Source: Oegoconia quadripuncta
Taxonomy: Eukaryota > Arthropoda > Insecta > Lepidoptera > Autostichidae
Direction of reading: 5' to 3'
Length of the DNA stretch: 64,000 bases
NCBI GenBank assembly: GCA_949316235.1
Contig: OX438750.1
Location: 22,508,865 to 22,572,864, forward strand
This document shows positions 1 through 10,692 of this stretch, one piece after another (the first letter of the stretch is position 1; the number at the start of each line of letters is the position of its first letter). The notes beneath the pieces are model-generated. The model made no database searches. It saw nothing but the letters and a program-made list of their open reading frames with translations, and had not been told where the DNA came from. The translations under genes were made by a program, and so were the position numbers.

Positions 1-298
1 AAACGTTTGAAATTTTCTAAAATCTGTTACATTACTCAGCATTATTTTCAGTCACCTCTGTCTGTCTTATTGATGTTGCTTTACACGCCTCCTCACTCAG
101 GTTCGAGACGCATACTAATGCCCTCTTATCATCTACGGGGAACTGTATTATACCTATATTATTTATACATTTAAAGGTATGCAATACATTACGTTTAGAA
201 GCTCTTAGGTTTGACAAAGTGGTTGTATTAGGAACAAACACTAACGTGGTTATTAGTGTCCTAACCGTCGAAGTAATATTATTAATAGACAAAACTAA

Positions 299-412
299 GT
301 GTGCGCTATTATAAGCTTCATCCCTAGTAATAAGGAGCTGGTAATATTAATTTCAGATCCATTTTGCACCGAGTGTGGAGAAGAAGTAACCTGCCAACAT
401 TTCCTGGCCGAA
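299..412 (+). pseudogene. LINE ORF2 C-terminal fragment (Cys-rich knuckle)
   Basis: An open stretch of 37 codons ends at a TAG at 410-412. It contains a C-x2-C arrangement followed by V-T-C-Q-H-F-L, resembling the cysteine/histidine knuckle found after the RNase H or RT domain in R1/Jockey-like non-LTR retrotransposons (family knowledge). Upstream and downstream sequence is out of frame, so only a small decayed piece survives. A chance match is possible because the motif is short. Confidence 0.35.
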
Positions 413-1177
413 TAGGTACCTACATAGAAAATTTTGAGAAAAGAAGGAATGGAAGAAGTGGGTACAATATTACCTCCCCATTTTTTTTTGTTTGTTTGAT
501 TTATACATATAATTTGTTGAATGTTAATTTAAATATTCTGGAAATAATAAAATGGCTAATTGCATTTATCTGCCAGTCAGTATGCCCAAGCTACTACCGC
601 TCCGGAAAGAGAAATCATCTGTGGTAAAAGAAGCGGCGCAAGAAACCCACAGGATCATTGTTGTCCTTTTTTTAAATGAAAAGTAGGTACAACTAATACA
701 ATTTTATAATTTTTGGGAGCTGGTCGAAGTACACTAAGCGTGTTGGTTATTCAGATATCTAGTCAGTAATTTTGTAATAACCTTTTCTTGCTAATTTTAT
801 TTTGACATGATCTTTATTTTTTATTCTAGGTTAGATTAATGATATTCTCAGTAGACTGCTTATTCTGAACATAGGTGTTGCCAATTTGTCCTTAGATCTC
901 AAATTTAAGTTATGCTTGTTACTATTTTTCGGGCATGCATATTTTTTCGAACGAACATACGTACACATAGATACGTACACCACATTCGTCTTCCTCCAAA
1001 CAATGGTAGTGGAATCTACAATAGTGAAATATGTGGACATTGTTAAGCTCTGTAGGAAGACTGGAACAGACTGAACCGGGCACACTAACCATTGCGAACC
1101 GATCATCCATCTAACGCCTGCAGACGTCCCACCTTCCATATTTAACAAACAAACTAACATTTTGTGTTGTCATAAAA
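413..1177. other. no recognisable feature
   Basis: AT-rich sequence with short open frames on both strands and no codon structure, repeat tail or RNA promoter that I recognise. Confidence 0.5.
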
Positions 1178-1245
1178 CATCTTGTTACATAATGTCACGT
1201 ATTACTCTTTTCTCCTGATATACGTCAATAGAACAATGAGTATAT
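1178..1245 (+). repeat. dispersed repeat, copy 1 of a local direct pair
   Basis: About 65 bp beginning ACATCTTGTTACATAATGTC, with a near-identical copy in the same orientation at 1902-1966. Between the copies (1246-1901) I see only AT-rich sequence with no recognised gene. Confidence 0.6.
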
Positions 1246-1901
1246 ATCACCTATCCTACCCTCTTAATTTGGTTCTAGTGCCTCTTGCAGGCCTGCCCAC
1301 CCTCAATGTTGCAGATGATGTAGTAAAGTCGGCCCAGTCTCTGGTTTATTGTGCCAAATTCCCACATCCTTTTATTGTTTTTATATGTCACGAATTAGAC
1401 ATTATTTTCCTCGTCGCCACTGTCATATTCGTAATATTGGGTCTTTACCTATGAAATTGGTGTTTTTTTTCTTCGTTAATCATATGTACCAATTCCTGCG
1501 ATTTTCAAAGCCATATCCATATTTGTTTTTTATTTGGAAAATGGAATATTATTTCAAGCTTTCACATGAAACATTTTTTTATATTTCTGGGCTAAATCAC
1601 ATAATAAAAAAAAATTGAACAGAACTCTTATCATGTGCTTCCCACAATCATTTCTTAGATTCGCTGAAACTTTTATAAAGCGGTTACTTTTAAAAATTAA
1701 CTCTGCCTGTATAGGTAAGGTTAAAGGTATCTTTAGTACTATTAATTATTCTGTGCCTATACTTAACTTAATGTTATCCGATAATACACACAAAGTTTAG
1801 CAAAATTTGTATTTGCCGTTCCCAAAAAAAAACAAAAATGTTTGTATGGAGACAACAGTCTTTGAAATTTCATAGGTAAGGACCTAATATTATTGTAAAA
1901 G

Positions 1902-1966
1902 CATCTTGTTACATAATGTCACGCATTACTCTGTTTTCCTGACATACGTCAATAGAAAAGGAGTAT
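1902..1966 (+). repeat. dispersed repeat, copy 2 of a local direct pair
   Basis: Second copy of the unit at 1178-1245, differing by scattered substitutions. The pair could be flanks of a lost insertion or two copies of one dispersed repeat. No coding sequence or primer-binding-site-like motif was seen between them, so an LTR pair is not supported. Confidence 0.6.
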
Positions 1967-2017
1967 ACATATAATGACTATGTTTGTATTATTTTACCTA
2001 CTTATTTACCTATTATT

Positions 2018-2300
2018 GACGACCTGTTTGGTGTAGTGGTTAGCAACTCTGGCCAGTATACCAAAAGGTTGCGGGTTCGAATCCCGCTAGGGGCATATGT
2101 TTGTGTGATGAATACCGACATTTGTACCCGAGTTATGCATGTTTTCATTTATAATAAATATTTATTTACAAAAAAAAAAAAGATGTATTTATGTAGTATA
2201 TCAACCATCTGGTATCCACAACACAAGCCTATAGTTGCTTACTGTGGAACTAAATGGCGCTGTGTGGATGTCTAAGGATATTTTATTTATTTATTTATTT
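2018..2300 (+). mobile_element. SINE-A, full-length copy
   Basis: tRNA-derived SINE. The head has a Pol III A-box-like segment (TGGTGTAGTGG) and a B box (GGTTCGAATCC at about 2073-2083). The body carries the family signature TGTTTGTGTGATGAATAC, then an A-rich stretch, then the tail with ATCAACCATCTGGTATCC and GGCGCTGTGTG, ending in a TTTA repeat. Similar copies lie at 18.8, 45.4 and 45.8 kb. Short open frames across it are incidental. Confidence 0.85.
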
Positions 2301-3791
2301 ACGGCTGAAATTCCAAGTCCCCAAATTATCAACGCTTCCTTACCTACCATTAAAACTCACGCAACTACACTTCACTTTATCGGTACGGTCGCTCCCCTCT
2401 ATTCACACCTTTATCGCGATCTCCCAGCTTCCTAATTTAGGAGTGAGATGTAAAGATTGCCCACAATTGCTTGGTAGGGACTGGGGACAACCCGCGGCGA
2501 GAGAAACGGGGTCACTGTGCTAGTATGCAGTGCACTCACCTGTATTAACGTTAAACTGTAGGGAGTGGTTTTGGGGTTGTTTCGTTTTCAGAAATGTTAA
2601 TTAGAGCGATAAATACGACGGGTGTTGGTGTAAAAATAATTATTGTAAGCATAGAATTAGTATTTGAATGATCTTTAAATGAACGTAGAAATTTATGTTT
2701 TACTTGCAGGAAATTTTATACCTAGTCTTAATCTCACTTGGTATTTTCTTACATTTTCGATTCGATTCTCTGTAGTACCCTACACCATACTTACACTACT
2801 ATGTGTTTTATCGAAATGAATAGTATTAAACCTACATAATATAATGATATTAAATAATAGTACTATCTTCATATCGTTACCTTTAAAATTCCCTCATATA
2901 AGTTGGGACAGAATTTATGGCAAGACTATATAGGTAGGTACATAAAAGAAGTAAATTGAAAAATCACAAAATCTGAAAAGAAAATTTTTATTCCGTTAAG
3001 CACTATGGAATATCTACACCATGTGAAATAGTTTCTTGATAGATATAATAAATTCTATGAGCATCATAGCGACAATAACCAGTCTTTGCACCGCACAGTC
3101 GGATAAGTTTTCACAATATTGAGACGAATTTGATTGTCGTAAAAATCTCAAAAATTCACCCATCCGACTCGTCTCTAGAGCGCCACAAAGGTACAAACAT
3201 ATATACCTATAGACTGATAAACACATTACCCTTCCCTTACGTCCCGCAGACGGGTATAATTGCGACATTTTAAAAAGTTGTTCGATCTCTGTCTCCATCT
3301 ACTCGTAATGCGGCGGAAGAAGGCACCTATTTGTCCAATGCAATATTTCTCATTATATAAAAGCTACTATGCTACCTAATACCTTTAATAATATGGTTTT
3401 GCTTCGTTAGTATCACAATAACACTAAATATTTACAATTGCAATGAGAACTTTAATGCTGGGGTCTATGAGTTTATGACGTTAGTGTTATTGTATCTAAA
3501 TAAGCAAAGACCGCATTGCGCACACAAACAAAATGCATGTTATAGCAGTTGCAGTAGTTGCAGTGCGCATAGTAATGCGTGTACGCATATTATCTGAGTC
3601 ACATCATCAGACATTCAGAAGCGCACGTGTCCACGGCCGGAAGGGTACCAAATAGGTTCGAACCATACAACGATGACAGATAACTATTGCGAGTATTTAT
3701 ACGAAATATTTTAAGAATGGAACGAAAATGGAGTCGCGCATGATTTTATGAAAATGTAAATGTTATCATAATATTTTGGTGCTACAGATAG
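2301..3791. other. unique-looking sequence, no gene recognised
   Basis: A slightly GC-richer patch lies at 2420-2560. On the minus strand it contains a strong 5' splice-donor-like string (CAG|GTGAGTG, complement of about 2533-2542), but no plausible exon accompanies it. The rest is AT-rich with no recognised repeat. Confidence 0.4.
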
Positions 3792-4240
3792 ATTCCCAAA
3801 GCAGCCTACGTATTGTCTAATGTCATTGGTAATCAAATACTCACTGATCGACTGGATCCCCTGGCGTTGCGAAGAGACGTCGCGTCCCTCTGCATTCTCT
3901 ATCGCATATTTCATGGGGAGTGTTCTGAAGAACTGTTCGAGCTAATACCCGCTGCTCAATTTAACCGATACACTTCTCGCCGAAAATTAAATTTCCATCC
4001 ACATCACCTGGACGAGTGGAAGTCTACCACTGTACGTTTCTCAAGAAACTTCTTACCACGTACGACCACCCTGTGGAGCGGACTTCCTGCAGCGGTATCC
4101 CCGAACCAGTACGACATTGGAACCTTCAAGAAACGAGCCTACACCTTCCTCAAAGGCCGGCAACGCATCCGTGACCCTTTTGGTGTTGCGGGTGTCCAAC
4201 CCGCATGCTCGTTTGCCGCCCTCTTATATAAAAAAAAAAT
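3792..4240 (+). pseudogene. CR1/Jockey-type LINE, ORF2 C-terminus and 3' end
   Basis: A 5'-truncated non-LTR retrotransposon. The frame opens after a TAG at 3789 and encodes the region downstream of the reverse transcriptase palm. The recognisable blocks are [54 protein letters not shown] and [14 protein letters not shown], in the order usual for lepidopteran elements of this group (family knowledge). The catalytic RT domain is absent. The element ends in an A-run at 4231-4239. The frame then reads on through the A-run to a stop at 4290-4292, so those last residues are not element protein. The body is well preserved, suggesting a fairly young insertion. Confidence 0.85.
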
Positions 4241-4399
4241 CATTTCCATTCGCCATTGGTGGAATTTAGTTGATACTGAAGTTATACAATAGCTAGCCCC
4301 ATTGACATAGTAGATGGCAAACCGTATCTAAAAGTGCTGGAGTATTGGGCCGTTAATCTCCTAATTACCCATGTCCTTAACAAACGATAAACTGTAATA

Positions 4400-4775
4400 T
4401 AAATTTAAAATTTTGAATACCCCTGAAAGTATGATATCATCCAAATATGTATACTAACCGAGGTTAAAAGCTAAATATGTTCGAATCAGCTTAACTGTTC
4501 ATGCCCGTTTCTCTTGTTTAACTTAATGATTAAATAGAGATAAAAAAGCTGCAACTCAAATAGGACCACGCATTATTTCCGGAAGGCCCGTATTACAGGA
4601 TGTTACTCTTGAGGACAGTTAAAATAGGACAGCTTTATGTAACTTGTATAGCGTCATCTCTTTCTAACTATGCTTAAACGCAGATCTATGCTATAGCAAC
4701 ATTCTGAAATACGGGACTCAGACTGGGCGCATACACATATAACACCCGTCGTTTTTCGCCGCGGATTAATAAATG
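4400..4775 (-). repeat. family D repeat, decayed
   Basis: The clear part is 4742-4770, ACACCCGTCGTTTTTCGCC, the reverse complement of the D-family motif also seen at 7.3, 9.6, 51.0 and 53.2 kb. The upstream ATATCATCC region resembles 50.67 kb and 54.13 kb, so the decayed body may extend to about 4400. Confidence 0.45.
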
Positions 4776-5401
4776 TGATAAGTAACAGATTTGGGCAAAA
4801 ACCGTTGTATACAAAAAGTATCAAAATTCAAAACTACCGTCCCTCTATTTTCTGTTTCCTTACAAAGGGCATCGACCTCCAAATAATATTGTTGAGAACA
4901 TGATTACGCTCTTCGAACATTCACAAAAGGTCTGTCCCAAAAGGGTCACAGTCCAACTTGACCTTATAATTAACTCACCGCGCCACTTCAAACGTTTTCA
5001 AACTCATATGTGAAACTTTCGAATAACCATCTAAAGGTACATTTTGAGCATTCTAAAATTTCGCTGGCACGTTACATTAATGAAGAGCGTTAGTTCTTTT
5101 ACCGAAGTGTCGATATTTGCACATATATGTACTTACTTAGTAAGTTTGTTTGATCAAGAAGACAAGCGCTAAGTACCGTCGAATTTAATTAATTTTTTGC
5201 ATACCTGAAACAAAGATAAAATGAAAGTGAGTAGAAGAACACAGTGAACTCTACATGTGACATCAAGACTATGATATAATATGATTACAAAGGCAAAATG
5301 ATGTAACAGAGAGAGACGTACAAAATTGTTAGGTTTTCTATTTACGAAGAAGAAAAATTCTATATTGCACACAACAAAAAAATATACGGAGAAATAATTT
5401 A
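4776..5401. other. no recognisable gene
   Basis: AT-rich sequence. The last portion leads into the palindrome at 5402 and may be part of a degraded family R element. Confidence 0.4.
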
Positions 5402-5450
5402 TGGAAGCGATAAGACCGCCTTTGTACAAAAGGCGGTCTTATCGCTTCCA
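5402..5450. repeat. perfect inverted repeat, 22-bp arms
   Basis: Arms 5402-5423 and 5429-5450 are exact reverse complements around a 5-base spacer. The arm sequence (GCGATAAGACCGCCTTT) is the end motif of LINE 3'-end family R, seen also at 23.4 and 24.6 kb, so two copies of that end meet head to head. Confidence 0.9.
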
Positions 5451-5754
5451 AACAACTATGGCAAAGGAGTTTGAAACATGCCACTGCATAGTGTAAAACA
5501 ATAGTACTATCGACAAATCTAATATACTACTATTCTAACCATTACGAAATTAACCTGTATTAAATGATATACCTAACACAATGCACGCAACGCAAACCAA
5601 ATTTATACAAACAAACAAACAAGCAGCAAATATTACCCCCAGACTTTCCATATATAAGTACATGACGCCACGCCACAAGGCAGACGGTGATCGCAGTTTC
5701 TTTGTTGACATAGTACAGATGCTATTGCCCTTTAATAAAATAGTATAGAATCAG

Positions 5755-5815
5755 CCAGTTTCTTCCCGTGGGTGTAAACCCAAGAAACGGGTTGATTCCG
5801 TTTTTTTCTCCATCA
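5755..5815 (+). repeat. family G fragment
   Basis: TTCTTCCCGTGGGTGTAAAC matches the G-family core seen at 35.2, 49.2 and 61.2 kb, but the flanks are rearranged. Nothing else is recognised between 5816 and 6094. Confidence 0.4.
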
Positions 5816-6094
5816 ATATACCAATGTAAGTTGTAGGATTAACGTCACCCAGCCGGTTATCGCAAAAGCTGTCCAATGCAACACCTGAAGTTCAATTGTT
5901 ATGACCTCCAACTTGTTCCGAATCACGTTTTATTTGTTCCATTCCGATGAGAGCGTGATCAAGTTTGACCCGGGCGACATTTTTAATTTACATGAAATTA
6001 GCATTTGGTGCAAGACTTTTGGTTATCTTTGCACATTAGCTTCTTTACACAACAATTTAATGAATATAACGCGGCCGCTTTACTTACTTTTGTG

Positions 6095-6355
6095 ATATAA
6101 CTGTTTGGGCCAATGTTTAGTACCTACTTGGTTTGGTAGGTGGTAGCTAGGCAGGCTAGGAGTTATCAGAGTTTGTCGCCAAACAACAATGTTAATAGCA
6201 TTGTTAAGTACTGGTTGTTTGAAATAAGAAATCCAGTCCCCAAAGTCAACAGAAAGAAAGCAGAAGCAGACTTCCACCTTCGGCCTCATGTTCACATAAC
6301 ATCAAGTGTGATTTAGGTCAAGTGCTAATACGTAGTGGATTAAAAAATGCATAAG
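6095..6355 (+). mobile_element. SINE-M, diverged and lacking the tRNA head
   Basis: Matches the SINE-M body (TTGGTTTGGTAGGTGGTAGC, AACAATGTTAATAGCATTG, CTTCCACCTTCGGCCTCAT, GTGTGATTTAGGTCAAGTGC). The B-box head is missing and substitutions are frequent, indicating an old copy. Confidence 0.7.
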
Positions 6356-7031
6356 GATTTTGTTTTAAAAATATCATCTAGTTTTATGGCTAGCCGTTAT
6401 CATCAAAAGTCTGACGTCTCTCACTAGGAGAAAGCATACATTGTTCATTAATTGTTTGTATATCTTTAATGATAATCTAAGAGCTGTAAAACGACGCTCA
6501 ATCTTTAAACCTTAATCTTATAGAATAAATCCGTTACAACATATTACTATCAAGACTACATGTAATATCAAGACATTCACAAACCAATTCAAGGAATCGC
6601 GTAAGTCAGCAGCTGTAATTTTGTATCTGATACCCTAAAGCCAAACAATTTTGTGCAAGCTTTCTTACGAACTGGAATAAGCCAAATGCCAACCAATACC
6701 AACCAATATACGAAGTAATTACATAGGATGCCAACCTAACTATGAAATGAGCAAAAGTATAGCCGATATAAGAGAAAGTAAAATGGTACCTCGAACTCGC
6801 CCAAAGCTAAATTCCTCAAAATAAGGGCTATGTGTACACCTATTACGTGTTCCGTAAATTTAGTCCAAAGTTCTAGTTTCCTAATAGGTAAGATGATTGT
6901 GCTGGCGGCTTTTGCATAATTTTCTTGTATTTGCGTCTATTAGTCAACAATTTGTGCATTGGACGCTGGGGCGGTCTTCAGTATGGGTCGCAACTTGCAA
7001 GGATACCTTTGCACCGTCCCATTCTTCCATC
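6356..7031. other. no recognisable feature
   Basis: AT-rich. The last 80 bases lead into the LINE fragment at 7032 and might be more diverged parts of it. Confidence 0.4.
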
Positions 7032-7300
7032 TACTAATATTAAAGCCGATTTCGCTACCGCCTCAGCAGAAAATATCAAGCGGCACAAATATGCAGATGT
7101 CAGTAGAAATTGTTGAGAGCTGTTCAGCATAGAAATCCTTAAGCCGTGGGTACCCATACATATTCGTTTTATGGTTATCTGAGCGCCTGGCTATCGAATG
7201 GCTCGCCAACCAGATGGTTCGACAACACCTCGTATTACAGCGGGGCATTTCGGCCAGTCTTCCAGAAGACCCAGGTATGATACCCACACGAGAAACAGAC
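7032..7300 (+). pseudogene. LINE polyprotein C-terminal fragment
   Basis: Pieces in shifting frames read ADFATASAENIKRHKYADV, then LSERLAIEW, then LQRGISASLPED. The order matches the region after the RT domain of a LINE type whose better copy is at 58890 (SWGPGAHTFFRELSERL, AIQRGNAASLLGT). Frame changes and an in-frame stop show it is dead. Similarity is from recognition only. Confidence 0.5.
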
Positions 7301-7329
7301 AGATACAGATACACACACTTACGAAGCCG

Positions 7330-7372
7330 TCAAACATATAATATCCGTCGTTTTTCGTCGGGGGTTAAAAAT
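7330..7372 (-). repeat. family D motif
   Basis: ATATCCGTCGTTTTTCGTCG followed by GGGTTAAA, the reverse complement of the D-family start. Confidence 0.6.
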
Positions 7373-7475
7373 GAGTAAACATGAAGTAAGATAAGAGTTA
7401 AGGGTAAAGTAATTCCACGGAAGGAAAGTTGCGGACGAGAAGCTAGTAATAAACAAGTGAGAAATAGTCATCAGC

Positions 7476-7557
7476 ATAATATCAACCGCAGGACGACCAC
7501 TGCCGAACATAGGCCTACTCCGCCGCATCCAGAGACTTCCCTGGACCTTCTTTATGT
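7476..7557 (-). repeat. RTE-type LINE 3' end fragment
   Basis: On the minus strand it reads GGCCTATGTTCGGCAGTGG and then an irregular TGATGA-type end, the usual terminal sequence of lepidopteran RTE-like elements (family knowledge). Confidence 0.55.
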
Positions 7558-7939
7558 AAGTCCTGTAATAATTGAATTGTAATTCGCTTACCAAAAGTCA
7601 ATTTCAAATAAATGTGCGATTGCTATACTATATTGCTATGACATCAAATAGCTGAACAATAAACCAAACAAGTTTCATTTAGCGTGACTACGGACCATGA
7701 ATTTAATTTTCAGGCCAAGCTGTAACAATATAACGTCTTGACTGTACTTCCATCCGACGCAATCACCTTTCCATGTCTACAAAGTGTACGGTTAATTTGA
7801 AATTATGGTGTAGCCGTTGCAAACCCTCTCTTCGTAACTTTGGACTAGGAAGGCTTCGTTTAGAAAATGACGCTGATTATAAGGAACTACCTCTAAGTTT
7901 GGATTTTGTTTCAAGGCTTAATTATTTAGTTCAGCATTT

Positions 7940-8175
7940 TAACCTTCGACGTAAAAAGAGGGGTGTTATGTCCGAGTTTGAAGTCTATGTCTGACTGTGT
8001 TTTTGTATATATGTGTGTTTGTGTATCTGTGTGAGTCTGTCTGGATATATTCTATGTGGCATTGTAGAACCGATTTCAAAACATGTACTTTTGAAAGCTG
8101 GGAATTGCTAGACATTACATTTATAGTTAGCATTTTACACATTCGAGTAGAATTGACTTCCACGACTATTTGAAC
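7940..8175 (+). repeat. family D repeat, longer decayed copy
   Basis: Begins near CGACGTAAAAAGAGGGGTGT and runs through a TG-rich stretch (TGTGTTTGTGTATCTGTGTG) to GTAGAACCGATTTCAAAAC, the usual layout of D-family copies. The frame upstream from 7773 is not supported as a gene. Confidence 0.5.
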
Positions 8176-8534
8176 CATCAGTTTTAAGTTAACAATATTT
8201 ATACTACACGTTGTAATTGATTACTATTTATTTTAATATATTTCTTTTATGACTCCGCTACAAAATTATAACTCTTGGTAATTTATTTTTATGTACTATA
8301 CGACGATAGTCCTTAACCAATGTGTATTACCAGTGAAGACTTACAGCATTGAAATTGGTCTCTCACTATGGGACTCTTAAGAAAGCTCTAAGTGACAACG
8401 ATCGATGGAGAAGGCGACGCTCAGCGTTTTACTGCGAGATTGAAGAAATCCGTCGAAGATTCGTTAGTTGAATGAGTGGGCAGCTCTGATGGCTGGTGAG
8501 GGGTAATGATTCTGAAGTGATGATTAGGGTATCC
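8176..8534. other. no recognisable feature
   Basis: AT-rich with short incidental frames. 8390-8520 is GC-richer (ACGATCGATGGAGAAGGCGA) and could be LINE-derived, but I could not place it. Confidence 0.35.
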
Positions 8535-9070
8535 TTCCGTTTGGCAAAATATTTTTCGTCAAATTTTACTTCCCAAAAAACTTATAGCACTAGTTTCATT
8601 TCCCAAAAGAAACTTTAGCAAATTTTTAATCACGCAACATTAATTTGGCAACTTTTTGCTTGCTCAAGTTTTATTAAGTCAAATGTACATTAAGCAAATG
8701 CTTTATTTTGTACAAATTTTTTTTTCCAAAAATAAGTTCGTTCAAATTTTCATTTTCATATGGGTGATAAATTGTAAAAATATGAAAAGTTTGAAATTAA
8801 TTTCATATAGGTTACGTAGGCTAGATTATAGAACTGCTAGAAAAGTGGGTTAGGTTAGATTAGAACTGTGACCCAAACAGAGCCGGAATTGATTATTTGA
8901 CTACATAATACTTGGTAAAATGAAACATTGCCATGTAATTATTTGTTAAACAATAAATTGCCGATAATAGTATTGCTAACTGTAAAATTGCGAAAAATTG
9001 TTTTGACAAATGGTTTTTTGCCAAGTGAAAATTTGGGAAACATACTTTGGCATATTAAACGCTTTTTGTC
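8535..9070. mobile_element. element of degenerate short repeats (micro-repeat element 1)
   Basis: About 530 bp made of loosely repeated 13-20-bp units built on TTGGCAAA / TTTGCCAA with poly-A/T linkers. On the left they read mainly as GGCAAA or GTCAAATTTT. To the right of the centre they read as the complement (TTGCCAAGTGAAAATTTGG). The centre (about 8847-8865) holds GGTTAGGTTAGATTAGAAC, shared with the element at 52.8 kb. No coding capacity. Likely a non-autonomous DNA element; ends not precisely placed. Confidence 0.55.
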
Positions 9071-9224
9071 CAAAAATTAGTAATCCGATGTTAGGACTGT
9101 CTACTATATAGTGTATTTTATATAAAGAATGGAAATACTATTACAGCTATAAACACTTTATAACTTACAAAAACTAGCCGGAAAATAGCCCAAATTTAAA
9201 ATAATTGTACCTTCTACTCTCTGC

Positions 9225-9280
9225 TAAATATATTTTCCTTTCTGTTTTACATTATAGCGTATTTGTATTTTATTGTAAGT
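9225..9280 (+). repeat. family R 3' end fragment
   Basis: TTTCTGTTTTACATTATAGC followed by GTATTTGTATTTTATTGTAAG matches family R, whose complete motif reads GTGCAATAAAGTGTATTTG. Confidence 0.5.
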
Positions 9281-9559
9281 TCCCTTTGCTTACTATTTTA
9301 CTAGAACAGACCTACTGTACCACACACGATCTTCTACAAATAGGGTGACTTCAGATTTGCCTACTAATATTTTTCGGACAATAGGTTTACATTTCATGAC
9401 CCAGTGGCATCAAGAGAGAAGATGTTCCCACAATAACAACAATAGGGTATAAAAGGATGCTGTTATTCACACAGTTAATTCTTTATTATATTACTCTATT
9501 TAATATTGTATAGACTATCTACAGGATGCTCGGGTTACAGTAGACAATTTTGTAGATTT

Positions 9560-9600
9560 TTTACCCCCGACGAAAAACGACGGGCGTTGTGTATGTCTGT
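9560..9600 (+). repeat. family D motif
   Basis: CCCCCGACGAAAAACGACGG followed by GCGTTGTGTATG, a canonical D-family start. Confidence 0.65.
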
Positions 9601-9699
9601 AACTTAATGTATTCGTAAGAAAGAATCTGCAATTGTTTAGGAAAAATAGTGAAATACGTAATGTAAATACAAGGTATCTATATAATATATATCAATCAA

Positions 9700-10018
9700 G
9701 GCACAATGTATACGCTTTTTTATAATAAGGTTCCGGTATTTAAAACCACTATTAAACGGAAGCTATATGAAGGAACGTATGTAGTTAATATACCGAACTA
9801 TCGCACTAAGAAGTTGGACTCTTCATTCATCATCCGAACAGCCAAGGTATGGAACTCCCTTCCGGCGTCAGTCTTATCTGAATGCTATAACCTTGGGATC
9901 TTCAAAAGCAGAGTGAATAGACATTTACTGGGATCGCGTGCTACATATTCAACCACCTCGTCACTTCCCATCAGGTGAGATTGTGTCAAAATCGAATCCA
10001 GTCAATCATAAAAAAAAG
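9700..10018 (+). pseudogene. CR1/Jockey-type LINE, ORF2 C-terminus and 3' end
   Basis: The open frame (9706-9978) encodes the far C-terminus of a non-LTR retrotransposon polyprotein, with blocks FIIRTAKVWNSLPASVL, CYNLGIFKSRVNRHLLG and STTSSLP, ending in a natural TGA. The short 3' UTR (CATCAGGTGAGATTGTG, CAATCATAAAAAA) closes with an A-run. The same 3' end recurs at 44.6 kb (plus) and 55.5 kb (minus). No RT catalytic region remains. It is a different family from the copy at 3.8 kb, though of the same broad group. Confidence 0.8.
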
Positions 10019-10494
10019 CTATGTGCCAAAGGCCCTTCTAGATTTTCAATTCATAGTTATTGATTTTACAACGCATGTAGGTATGACGTGCATGTTAAAA
10101 TCAATAACGGATAAAATTAATAAAAATTAGCCTTCCGTAACTGAAGTTTGTCGAAATATGTAGCGGATATTGGTAAAGGAATTCGATAGATAATTTATGA
10201 CTCGTAATAATTCGGTAAAATTACCTGTGTAGCATGTAATTAATTATAACGTAAACTTACTTTTCACCTTCAACTTGATATTTCGTTTCTATCAAGTAAA
10301 TTGAAAATGTTTTTACTTATTTTCTAATTTGCTAAACAGAGGTAAATAAAATTTCTGTTTTTACTCTCTTGCCCAAGAAGGAAAGTAATGTTTTTCGAGT
10401 GTATGTATATATGTAGATATCTATTTTACCTCCTGCAGCCTACACGACTTGACCGATTTTAAAGTCCTACATGGTACCAGGAAAATACAAAATA
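10019..10494. other. no gene seen; short D-family-like trace
   Basis: AT-rich. At 10435-10470 CCTACACGACTTGACCGATT resembles the 'gene-ward' part of D/S-type repeats. Otherwise nothing recognised. Confidence 0.35.
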
Positions 10495-10692
10495 TGCTAT
10501 CAAAGTTTTACCACCATCTTATCTAAATCCGTTGTCTGTTATTAAAATGTTTCCGGTTGTCAGAGATAAGGTAGCCAGTCCCCCAAATGTCTTGGGGTTT
10601 CCGGGTCAATACGCTTCCACCTTCGACCTCATCTTCACTTAACATCAGATGTGATTGAGGTCAAGTACCAAGCCGTTGTGCATAAAAAAAAT
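10495..10692 (+). mobile_element. SINE-M, 3' part
   Basis: Contains ACCACCATCTTATCTAAATC, TTCCGGTTGTCAGAGATAAG, CTTCCACCTTCGACCTCATC and the terminal CCGTTGTGCATAAAAAAA. The tRNA head is missing. Confidence 0.8.

Noticed and set aside
32..292. 86-codon minus frame at the window start
   Set aside because: The plus strand is also open across most of the same stretch, there are no motifs, and I could not relate it to the nearby LINE scrap.
1178..1966. LTR pair of a small retroelement
   Set aside because: The repeats are only about 65 bp, and no primer-binding site, polypurine tract or pol sequence lies between them.
2073..2083. Genuine tRNA genes suggested by B boxes at several SINE sites
   Set aside because: Each B box sits in a dispersed repeat with a body and a simple-repeat tail. 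None shows a clear acceptor stem and isolated tRNA structure.
2533..2542. Consensus 5' splice donor CAG|GTGAGTG on the minus strand
   Set aside because: No acceptor or open exon lies at a sensible distance. A single good donor can occur by chance in 64 kb.
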